From Ramlibacter sp. (lineage in GTDB: Bacteria > Pseudomonadota > Gammaproteobacteria > Burkholderiales > Burkholderiaceae): DNA of 9,931 nucleotides. Below are positions 1-5,893 of the stretch, piece after piece. Numbering within the stretch: position 1 is the first letter of the stretch; each line of letters starts with the position of its first letter. The notes beneath the pieces are model-generated. The model was not told the DNA's origin. It ran no database searches and saw nothing but the letters and a program-made list of their open reading frames with translations. The stretch lies in contig JACMQP010000005.1 in the NCBI GenBank assembly GCA_014376915.1, positions 1-9,931 on the forward strand, read 5' to 3'. The translations under genes and the position numbers were made by a program.

Positions 1-1280
1 CCGAGTGGGAGCTGGGCGTGCAGATCTTTACCGGGGGGCAAGCCGAGAAATTCACCTTCGACATCCTCGACGCCACCAAGATCATCCCCGAGGAACTGAT
101 CCCGGTGCGCAAGGTGGGCCGCATGGTGCTCAATCGCAATCCCGACAACTTCTTCGCCGAGACCGAGCAGGTGGCCTTTTGCACCGCCCACGTCGTGCCG
201 GGGATCGACTTCTCCAACGATCCGTTGCTGGCGGGCCGGATCCACTCGTATGTGGACACCCAGATCAGCCGGCTGGGCGGGCCGAATTTCCACGAGATCC
301 CGATCAACGCGCCGATCGCTCCAGTGCACAACAACCAGCGCGACGGCATGCATCGGCAGGCGATCCACCGGGGCCGCGTTTCCTATGAACCGAACTCGTT
401 GGGCGGTGGCTGCCCCTTCCAGGCCGGTGCCCAGCAAGGTTTCGTCTCGACGGCTCTGCGCATCAAGGACCGCGAACAGGACAAGGTCCGCGCCAAGCCG
501 GAGAAGTTCGCCGACCACTACACCCAGGCCACGCTGTTCTACGAAAGCCAGACGCCGGTCGAGCAGTCGCACATCGCGGCCGCCTTCCGCTTCGAGCTGA
601 GCAAGCTGACGGTGCCCGCGATCCGTGAACGCATGGTGGCGTCGCTGCGAAACGTCTCGGATGAGCTGGCGAAAAAGGTGGCCGAGGGCCTGGGCATGGA
701 GACCATGCCGGCGCCGATGCCACGCGCGTTGCCCAAGCCGCCCAAGGCCGAAGTGGCCAAGTCGCCCACCTTGTCGCTGATGGCCAGGCCGGGCGACGGA
801 TCGATCAGGGGCCGCAAGGTCGCGATCCTGGTGGCGCCGGGTGTGGAGGGCGAATCGGTGGCAAGCCTGCAGGCGTCACTGACGGCACAAGGCGCTGTCG
901 GCCGGTTGGTGGGTCCGCGGATCGGACCGGTAAAGACCGCATCCGGCGCGATGCTGCAGGCCGACTGTTCGATGGAAAACGAGCCCGGCTTCCTGTTCGA
1001 CGCGCTGGCGCTGCCGGACGGCAAGGATGCGGTGGCGGCACTGGCGCGCGACGCCCATACGATGGATTTCATCAAGGACCAGTTCCGCCATAGCAAGACC
1101 ATCCTGGTCCTCGGCGCCTCGAGCGCGCTGGTCGAAAAAGCCGGCATCCCGATGGCGGCGAGTGACGCAGGGCTGATCGTCCGCGCGGCCGGCGGTGCCA
1201 AGCCGGCGATCGACGCTTTCATCACGGCAATGGCCAAGCACCGCCATTTCGAACGCGAGAGCGATCCACCGCTGGTCTGA
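1..1280 (+). CDS. katE: Large-subunit catalase HPII-type, C-terminal part (5' truncated by window)
   Basis: Haem catalase that decomposes hydrogen peroxide to water and oxygen in the cytoplasm. The reading frame is open from base 3, and about 425 residues are present. The first residues (EWELGVQ) match the interior of catalases, so the distal haem-side N-terminus lies outside the window. The proximal haem-ligand motif RIHSYVDTQ is at fragment residues 79-87, with the ligand Tyr codon at 249-251, followed by [14 protein letters not shown]. His in the HVVPG segment (residue 63) corresponds to the HPII His that bonds the ligand Tyr. After the catalase core (to about residue 215) comes a proline-rich linker and then a flavodoxin/DJ-1-like domain (about 260-420), which marks the large-subunit KatE class. 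That domain has no obvious nucleophile Cys at its elbow (LGASSA), as expected for a structural domain. The stop codon is followed directly by a hairpin terminator, and the next gene is convergent. Confidence 0.95.
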   Translation, partial: EWELGVQIFTGGQAEKFTFDILDATKIIPEELIPVRKVGRMVLNRNPDNFFAETEQVAFCTAHVVPGIDFSNDPLLAGRIHSYVDTQISRLGGPNFHEIPINAPIAPVHNNQRDGMHRQAIHRGRVSYEPNSLGGGCPFQAGAQQGFVSTALRIKDREQDKVRAKPEKFADHYTQATLFYESQTPVEQSHIAAAFRFELSKLTVPAIRERMVASLRNVSDELAKKVAEGLGMETMPAPMPRALPKPPKAEVAKSPTLSLMARPGDGSIRGRKVAILVAPGVEGESVASLQASLTAQGAVGRLVGPRIGPVKTASGAMLQADCSMENEPGFLFDALALPDGKDAVAALARDAHTMDFIKDQFRHSKTILVLGASSALVEKAGIPMAASDAGLIVRAAGGAKPAIDAFITAMAKHRHFERESDPPLV

Positions 1281-1286
1281 CGCACC

Positions 1287-1320
1287 CATGAAAAAGGCGC
1301 CCGCAGGCGCCTTTTTCATG
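1287..1320. terminator. Bidirectional rho-independent terminator between katE and the parvulin gene
   Basis: A perfect 15-bp inverted repeat (1287-1301 against 1306-1320) with a 4-nt CGCA loop. The stem has a GGCGCC core flanked by A5 on the left and T5 on the right, so it reads as an intrinsic terminator on both strands. It starts 6 nt after the katE stop and ends 14 nt before the stop of the convergent parvulin gene, so it can serve both transcripts. Confidence 0.93.
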
Positions 1321-1334
1321 TGCCGCGAAAGGAC

Positions 1335-2114
1335 TTATTCGATCTTGGCTTTGGCGCGCAGTTCGTCCTGGAACTTGGTCATCTTGACCTGGCCCAGTTG
1401 CTGGGTGATCTGCGCCTTGACATCTTCCATCTTGGGCAGCTGCGCGGTGCGCACGTCGTCCAGGCGGATCACGTGGTAGCCAAACTGGCTTTTGACCGGC
1501 ACGTCGGTCACCTGGCCCTTGTTCAGCTTGATCAGCGCGCCCGAGAACTCGGGCACGTAGCTGCTGGCGTTGGCCCAGTCCAGGTCGCCGCCTTTGGCGC
1601 CCGAGCCAGGGTCCTTGGACTGCTTCTTGGCGATCTCTTCGAACTTGCCGCCCTTTTTCAGACTTGCGATGATCGCCTTGGCTTCGTCTTCCTTCTCCAC
1701 CAGGATGTGGCGCGCCTTGTATTCCTTGCCGCCGTTGGCTGCAACGAACTTGTCGTATTCGGCCTTGATCTCGGCGTCGCTGACCGGGTTGGATTTCTGG
1801 TATTCGGTGAACAGTTCGCGGATCAGGAGCGTCTGGCGAGCCAGTTCCATCTGTGCCTTGAAGTCGTCGGTGGCCTCGAGGCCGCGCTTTTGTGCTTCCT
1901 GCATGAAGATTTCACGCGAAATCACTTCGTCCTTGATCTGGCCGGTCATCTCCGGCGTGACCGGACGGCCGGTCTTCGCCAGCTGGCTGGCCAGCATGTC
2001 GGCGCGGGCCTTGGGGACCGGCTTGCCGTTCACGATCGCGAGGTTCTGGGCCAGGGCCGGTAGTGCGACGCAGAAAGCGGCCGCGGCCACAGCCGAAAGA
2101 AGGTGTTTTTTCAT
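1335..2114 (-). CDS. Periplasmic parvulin-type peptidyl-prolyl cis-trans isomerase (PpiC/PrsA-like)
   Basis: A 259-residue predicted foldase that isomerises X-Pro bonds and assists folding of exported proteins. Residues 1-22 form a Sec signal peptide: MKKH, a hydrophobic Ala-rich core, and a cleavage site after ALA before Q23. The mature protein starts with NLAIVNGKPV, typical of SurA/PrsA-like N-terminal regions. The parvulin domain spans about residues 130-222, with the signatures KARHILVE, GSGAKGGDLDW and FGYHVIRLDD. A charged helical tail follows. The start at 2114 is preferred over a longer open frame because the signal peptide begins there and AAGGGA lies 9 nt upstream. The gene is the last of the leftward cluster, 49 nt after bolA, so it is probably cotranscribed, although its own promoter in the gap is not excluded. 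The parvulin fold is certain; exact clients are unknown. Confidence 0.93.
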   Translation of the reverse strand: MKKHLLSAVAAAAFCVALPALAQNLAIVNGKPVPKARADMLASQLAKTGRPVTPEMTGQIKDEVISREIFMQEAQKRGLEATDDFKAQMELARQTLLIRELFTEYQKSNPVSDAEIKAEYDKFVAANGGKEYKARHILVEKEDEAKAIIASLKKGGKFEEIAKKQSKDPGSGAKGGDLDWANASSYVPEFSGALIKLNKGQVTDVPVKSQFGYHVIRLDDVRTAQLPKMEDVKAQITQQLGQVKMTKFQDELRAKAKIE

Positions 2115-2163
2115 GGATTGATGTCCCTTGGAAGGGTCGAGAAAGTCGGAAAGACGGAGAGGA

Positions 2164-2430
2164 TCAGAATGTCTCGATCGCGAGGGCATGCAGCCCCTGG
2201 TCGATGAATTCTTGCAGCGCATCATACACAAGGCGATGCCGCGCCACGCGTGGTTTTCCTTCGAACATGGGAGAGGAGATCCGGACCCGGAAATGGGTGC
2301 CGAAACCGCTGCCGTCAGCCCCGGCATGGCCTGCGTGGGCGGCGCTTTCGTCCAGCACTTCGAGCGCGACCGGCGACAGGAGTTCCCGCAGGCGGCTTTC
2401 GATGGCTGTCGCCGTGACGCCCGTTGTCAC
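2164..2430 (-). CDS. bolA: BolA family protein
   Basis: An 88-residue BolA-fold protein. Family members partner with monothiol glutaredoxins in iron-sulfur cluster handling and affect morphology and stress responses. The signature is visible in order: an N-terminal helix (IESRLRELL), then LEVLDESAAHAGHAG, then THFRVRISSPMFEGKPRVARHRLVYDAL, ending in GLHALAIETF. The conserved His in the RHRLVY segment, a likely Fe-S ligand in BolA-glutaredoxin complexes, is present. The start is GTG at 2430-2428, overlapping the yciB stop as GTGA. This gives the usual BolA length and implies translational coupling. An open frame continues upstream through yciB in another frame, but that part is a shadow. BolA is common next to septation and parvulin genes in betaproteobacteria (family knowledge). 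The family is clear; the subtype (BolA or IbaG-like) is less so. Confidence 0.92.
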   Translation of the reverse strand: MTTGVTATAIESRLRELLSPVALEVLDESAAHAGHAGADGSGFGTHFRVRISSPMFEGKPRVARHRLVYDALQEFIDQGLHALAIETF

Positions 2431-2972
2431 GATTTCGGCACCTCGTCGGCCTTCATGTAACGGCCGAGATACAGCGCCTGGCCGATCACGAACACCGCCA
2501 TCAGGCCGAGGCCGCCGAACAGCTTGAAGTTGACCCAGGTGTCGGTGTCGAAGTTGAAGGCTACCCACAGATTCAGCACGCCCATGATCGCGAAGAACAC
2601 GATCCAGCTCCAGTTGGTGACACGCCAGGCGGCATCGGGCAGTTCCATCTGCGAGCCCATCAGCGACTTCAGCAGGTTCTTGCGGAAGATCAGCTGGCCA
2701 GCGGCCAGCGTGCCGGACATCAGCCAGTAGAGCACCGTGGGCTTCCATTTGATGAAGGTGTCGTTGTGGGCAACGATGGTGGCGCCGCCGAACAGCACGA
2801 TGACGCCGAGGCTGACCCACTGCATCGGTTCGACCTTGCCGGTCTTGTAGCGCAGCCAGCCGATCTGGGTGACCGTGGCGACGATGGCGACAGCCGTCGC
2901 CGTGTAGATGCCCCAGACCTTGAACGCAACGAAAAACAGGATGATCGGGAAAAAGTCGAGCAGCAGTTTCAT
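2427..2972 (-). CDS. yciB: Inner membrane septation protein A, YciB family
   Basis: A 181-residue polytopic membrane protein of the YciB/IspZ family, linked in enterobacteria and Shigella to cell division, envelope synthesis and intracellular septation. About five to six hydrophobic segments can be read (roughly 3-20, 22-39, 51-68, 78-95, 118-140 and 149-169). Family signatures are the opening MKLLLDFFPIILFF, the HNDTFIKWKPTV segment at 69-80, and RVTNWSWIVFF near 117-127. It follows msrB after 7 nt, and its stop overlaps the bolA GTG start, so it sits inside a tight operon. Length and topology are those of intact family members. Its molecular activity is not established. Confidence 0.95.
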   Translation of the reverse strand: MKLLLDFFPIILFFVAFKVWGIYTATAVAIVATVTQIGWLRYKTGKVEPMQWVSLGVIVLFGGATIVAHNDTFIKWKPTVLYWLMSGTLAAGQLIFRKNLLKSLMGSQMELPDAAWRVTNWSWIVFFAIMGVLNLWVAFNFDTDTWVNFKLFGGLGLMAVFVIGQALYLGRYMKADEVPKS

Positions 2973-2979
2973 GGGGCTT

Positions 2980-3399
2980 TCACTTCTTGTCGTCCTGCGC
3001 CGTGAAATCGAGCGACGCCGAATTCATGCAGTAGCGCAGGCCGCTGTCGGTCGGACCGTCCGGGAACACGTGGCCGAGGTGGCAGCCGCACTGCGCGCAC
3101 ACGGTCTCCGTGCGGGCCATTCCGTGGCTGCGGTCCACGATCTCCTTGATCGACCCGGGCACCGCCTCGGAAAAACTCGGCCAGCCGCAGCCGGCGTCGA
3201 ACTTGGTGGTCGAGTCGAACAGCTTGTTGCCGCAGCAGATGCAGTGGTAGCTGCCGTCGGCCCAGACGGCATCGTACTTGCCGGTGAAAGGGCGCTCGGT
3301 GGCCGCGTGACGCGTGACGTCGAAGGCGCCACGCTCGGCGTTCCTCGAGGCCAGCAGGGCTTTCCATTCGGCTTCGGTTTTCTGGACAGGATAGGTCAT
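2980..3399 (-). CDS. msrB: Peptide-methionine (R)-S-oxide reductase MsrB
   Basis: A 139-residue cytoplasmic MsrB that reduces the R-epimer of methionine sulfoxide in proteins, normally recycled by thioredoxin. There is no signal peptide. The zinc site is complete, with two CxxC pairs (Cys53/Cys56 and Cys101/Cys104). The core motif GCGWPSF is at 70-76, with Cys71 a candidate resolving residue. [10 protein letters not shown] is at 107-116. The catalytic Cys is Cys124 in RYCMNSASL. The start codon overlaps the selO stop as ATGA, so translation is probably coupled to SelO, another redox-linked protein. The length is typical of stand-alone MsrB and no MsrA fusion is present. Confidence 0.97.
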   Translation of the reverse strand: MTYPVQKTEAEWKALLASRNAERGAFDVTRHAATERPFTGKYDAVWADGSYHCICCGNKLFDSTTKFDAGCGWPSFSEAVPGSIKEIVDRSHGMARTETVCAQCGCHLGHVFPDGPTDSGLRYCMNSASLDFTAQDDKK

Positions 3400-4880
3400 G
3401 ACGAACAGCTGATTTCGATGTGAGATGCCCAGTCGGGCGGGAATCCGGCGAGAGCTTCGCTCTCCGGATGCTCTTCAAATGGGGCTTGCACGAGACCCAA
3501 CAAGGTACTGACCAGGGAATAGTCGCCGAGTTTCGCCTGCCGGATGGCAAGTTCGCCCAAATGGTTACGCAGCACGTATTTTGGATTGGTTGCGAGCATC
3601 GTGACGGCCGACCGGGTCCGCCCCGCATACTGGCTGAACCAGCCGTCGAAGCCTGCGCGGTCCAGGAACAGGTCGCGCACGGCGTCGACTCCGGTGCCGG
3701 CAACATGCTGTGACAGCCGGCGCCAGAAAATCGTGTAGTCGACGCGCCCCTGCGCCAGCAGCCTGAGCACCCCCTCAATCAATTCCCGGTCAGCTTCATG
3801 GCTGCCCTCCAGGCCGAGCTTGGCGCGCATTCTCGCTTCAAGTTCACGCGGAAACACGGTCTTGTACGAGTCGAGCGCTGCCAGCGCCAGCTCCTGGTCG
3901 CCGATCAGCGGCAACAGCGCCTGGCCCAGGCAGAAGAGATTCCAGTAGGCGACGTTGGGCTGCTTGTTGAACGCGTAGCGGCCCTGTTCGTCGCTGTGGT
4001 TGCAGATGTGGCCAGGGTCGAAGGCGTCGAGGAACTGGAACGGGCCGTAGTCGATGGTCAGGCCCAGGATGCTCATGTTGTCGGTGTTCATCACGCCATG
4101 GCAAAAGCCCACCGCCTGCCACTGCGCCACCGTCGCAGCCGTCCGCTCGCTGACCTGCTCGAGGAATGCCGCATAGGCATTGCCGTCGAACTTCGGCGTG
4201 CTGCGGCAATCCGGATAGAACCGGTCGATCACGTGGTCGGCCAGCGCCCTGAGGTCCTCGTGCTGGTCGAGCGCGGCGAAATGCTCGAAGTGGCCGAAGC
4301 GGATGAAACTGGGCGCGACGCGGGTCACCACGGCGGCCGTTTCGACTTCCTCGCGCCGCACCGGCGCGCTGGAGCCGGTGACGGCCAGCGCGCGGGTGGT
4401 AGGAATGCCCAGGCCGTGCATCGCCTCGGAGCAGAGGTATTCGCGGATGCTCGATCGCAGCACCGCGCGGCCGTCGCCCATCCGCGAGTAAGGCGTGCGC
4501 CCCGCGCCCTTGAGCTGCACTTCCTGCGGGCCGGCCGCAGTCTGCACCTCGCCCAGCAGGATCGCCCGGCCGTCCCCGAGCTGCCCGGCCCAGACGCCGA
4601 ACTGGTGACCGCTGTAAACGCTGGCCAATGGCCGGCTGCCGGCCAGCACTCGATTGCCGGTCAGCGCCTCGATCCCTGCCGGCGAAGCGGGCCACGCCGG
4701 GTCCAGGCCCAGCTCATCGAGCAGGGCAGCATTCAATCCCACCAGCGACGGAGAGGGCAGCGGTGTGGGCTGCAGTTCGGTGAAAAAGGCCGGGCCGAGG
4801 TCGGCAAAGCTGTGACGCCACGCAAAGCGCGGATCCGGTGCGCTGGTTGTGATCTGCGGCAGCGTCAGGGTTTGGTTCAT
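3396..4880 (-). CDS. selO: Protein adenylyltransferase SelO (YdiU family)
   Basis: A 494-residue SelO pseudokinase, a family that transfers AMP from ATP to hydroxyl side chains of target proteins and is linked to oxidative stress through glutaredoxin. The signatures are [18 protein letters not shown] (89-106), the nucleotide-binding [12 protein letters not shown] with Lys124, and the active-site segment [20 protein letters not shown] (261-280) with Asp267, Asn268 and the metal-binding Asp277. The C-terminus ends SCSS, with Cys where the eukaryotic homologue has selenocysteine, the normal bacterial form. The start at 4880 (MNQTLTLPQ) is chosen because the segment upstream is unlike the family and the resulting length fits (E. 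coli YdiU is about 478 residues). The SD is only modest (GGGA about 10 nt upstream). It is the first gene of the leftward operon and diverges from the signalling cluster. Confidence 0.95.
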   Translation of the reverse strand: MNQTLTLPQITTSAPDPRFAWRHSFADLGPAFFTELQPTPLPSPSLVGLNAALLDELGLDPAWPASPAGIEALTGNRVLAGSRPLASVYSGHQFGVWAGQLGDGRAILLGEVQTAAGPQEVQLKGAGRTPYSRMGDGRAVLRSSIREYLCSEAMHGLGIPTTRALAVTGSSAPVRREEVETAAVVTRVAPSFIRFGHFEHFAALDQHEDLRALADHVIDRFYPDCRSTPKFDGNAYAAFLEQVSERTAATVAQWQAVGFCHGVMNTDNMSILGLTIDYGPFQFLDAFDPGHICNHSDEQGRYAFNKQPNVAYWNLFCLGQALLPLIGDQELALAALDSYKTVFPRELEARMRAKLGLEGSHEADRELIEGVLRLLAQGRVDYTIFWRRLSQHVAGTGVDAVRDLFLDRAGFDGWFSQYAGRTRSAVTMLATNPKYVLRNHLGELAIRQAKLGDYSLVSTLLGLVQAPFEEHPESEALAGFPPDWASHIEISCSS

Positions 4881-5032
4881 CCCATATTGTCCCGTGCCGG
4901 CGCCAAGGCTGCTTTCACATGGGAATTGAGAGGAAAAACCCGTGCTTGAGAAATTCACCTAAGGCGCAAATGTGACCCTTCGTAAATTGCCGGGGATTTG
5001 TAGCTCAAGTGCGTCAGTGGACTAACAAAAGC

Positions 5033-5050
5033 TTACCAAACGTTTAATAA
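5033..5050. promoter_or_regulatory. Candidate operator: imperfect dyad around AAACGTTT overlapping a -10-like box
   Basis: An 18-bp dyad, TTA-CC-AAACGTTT-AA-TAA, with 7 of 9 base pairs symmetric about 5041/5042. The central 8 bp are a perfect palindrome. It overlaps the TTTAAT -10-like box, so a bound dimer could block or modulate the acyltransferase operon. The binding protein is unknown, and the element could be chance in an AT-rich spacer. Confidence 0.3.
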
Positions 5051-5113
5051 TTCAACGTCAGGTCGCGAAACCGGACTTGCTGTTAGCTCTGGTGCTGTCA
5101 CTCGCGACGTCTC

Positions 5114-5121
5114 AAGGGGAG
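5114..5121 (+). promoter_or_regulatory. Strong ribosome binding site for the acyltransferase
   Basis: AAGGGGAG lies 8 nt before the ATG at 5130 and is the best Shine-Dalgarno sequence of the + strand cluster. It fixes the start of the first half of the frameshifted gene. By contrast, the internal ATG at 5486 has no recognisable SD. Confidence 0.8.
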
Positions 5122-5129
5122 TTGAAACA

Positions 5130-5893
5130 ATGAGCATGAGTCTTCAAGCCGAAGCCGGTTCCGTTTTTCAGGCGCAGGCTTCAGCCGCAGCTTTTTTTCC
5201 GGCCGGGCTGCTGTCCGTCCCCATGCTGCGCGAGCCCCTCCCGGTGGCGCCGGCGCCCAGAGCTGATACACGGCTCGAGGTTCCGCTTGACGAACTCACC
5301 TTCCGTCACCTGAAGACGGCTGAAGAAATCGCCAGCATCTTGCACCTGCGCAAGGAAATTCAGCTGGTCGCCGCTTCCGGGGCAGATCCGGCTTTTGTCG
5401 CTCGCGAAAAAAAAGAGACGAGTCGAGTTTTGTCGCCGCTTTCGAATGCCGCGGCGCCTTCATCGGAACGATTCGCCTCATTCCGATGAACCAGGGGCTC
5501 GCGCCCTGCGAAGCCATCCTGGACGGGCAATCCCTGCTCCCGGCCCACTGCTACGAGGCCAGCTGGGAAGTCGGGCGCCTGGTGCTGGCGCCTGAATACC
5601 GCGCCGGCGCTGAAGTCCTGAAGCGGTGCCTGTTCGTCACTCTGCTGCACCTGTTGCGCACCACCCAGATCGAGAACGTATTTGCCGTCTGCACGCCCGT
5701 GCTGGCTCGGCTCTATCGCCGGCTGGGTTGTTCGGTAATCATCAAGGATGCCTGTGAGGGCACCGAAGGGGAGCTGTCGCTGATCCACGGCAAGGCGTCC
5801 ACGGTGCTGATGGCGCTGGCCAGCAACGAAGAGGAAACGCTGCTGGCGCAGTGCGAGCTGGCGGCGTTGCGACCCGAGCTGGAGATGAGCTGA
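5130..5893 (+). CDS. FeeM/LuxI-like N-acyltransferase (candidate signal synthase), frame broken by a -1 shift at A8
   Basis: Read with a -1 shift inside the A8 tract at 5407-5414, this gives one 254-residue GNAT-fold protein of the N-acyl amino acid synthase (FeeM)/AHL synthase type. Residues 1-50 are a low-complexity Ala/Pro-rich extension. The core starts near 55 with FRHLKTAEEIASILHLRKEI. Just after the shift come RDESSFVAAF (96-105) and FIGTIRLIP (111-119), then WEVGRLV (146-152) with Glu147 and Arg150 matching the E..R pair of acyl-homoserine lactone synthases, and LYRRLGC (195-201) as in GNAT C-termini. Family enzymes transfer an acyl group from acyl-ACP to an amino acid or similar amine. 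Without the shift, the first frame ends at 5489 (119 aa) and the second could start only at the SD-less ATG 5486, overlapping as ATGA and losing core strands. The stop overlaps the kinase start as TGATG. Options are a sequencing error (9 or 6 A restores the frame), a phase-off allele, slippage or programmed frameshifting, or a recent pseudogene. The family call rests on motif recognition; the product is unknown. Confidence 0.75.
5407..5414 (+). other. A8 homopolymer, site of the -1 frame change in the acyltransferase gene
   Basis: Eight consecutive A after GCTCGCG. In the upstream frame the codons are GAA AAA AAA GAG, so the tract fits the bacterial slippery pattern A AAA AAA followed by G. 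The family-like sequence resumes in the -1 frame immediately after it (AGA GAC GAG). A 6-bp GC-rich stem (5434-5439 with 5451-5456, 11-nt loop) lies 19 nt downstream, farther than usual for a frameshift stimulator. No well-placed upstream SD-like stimulator is seen. Confidence 0.7.

Larger units (their letters stand above)
4881..5129. promoter_or_regulatory. Divergent intergenic control region between selO and the acyltransferase operon
   Basis: A 249-bp non-coding stretch between two divergent start codons, visibly richer in A and T than its surroundings, especially 5020-5055. It must hold promoters for both operons. On the + strand the best -10-like box is TTTAAT at 5043-5048 (5 of 6 to TATAAT). 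The only -35-like match is CTAACA at 5022-5027 with a short 15-nt spacer, so the sigma-70 assignment is weak and an activator may be needed. No convincing -35/-10 pair was found for selO. No lux-box-like 20-bp palindrome is visible. Confidence 0.6.

Noticed and set aside
3798..4949. Long + strand open frame opposite selO
   Set aside because: Its composition is typical of an antisense shadow of a GC-rich gene, with no domain. The - strand frame has complete SelO motifs.
4881..4958. 26-residue N-terminal extension of SelO
   Set aside because: The extra residues do not resemble the family, and the length from 4880 already fits SelO proteins. The region is more plausibly promoter or leader.
4970..4990. 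CRP-like half site TGTGAC in the divergent region
   Set aside because: Only one half matches the consensus, and CRP sites are not well established in this group. No supporting second half was found.
5851..5892. Upstream extension of the membrane kinase start
   Set aside because: The added 14 residues overlap the acyltransferase end in another frame, whereas the ATG at 5893 has a good SD and begins the CqsS-like N-terminus.
5486..5893. Separate small gene starting at ATG 5486
   Set aside because: It has no Shine-Dalgarno sequence, and starting there removes the beta strands FVAAF and GTIRLIP that belong to the acyltransferase fold. It is better read as the second half of a frameshifted gene, although reinitiation at the ATGA overlap is not impossible.
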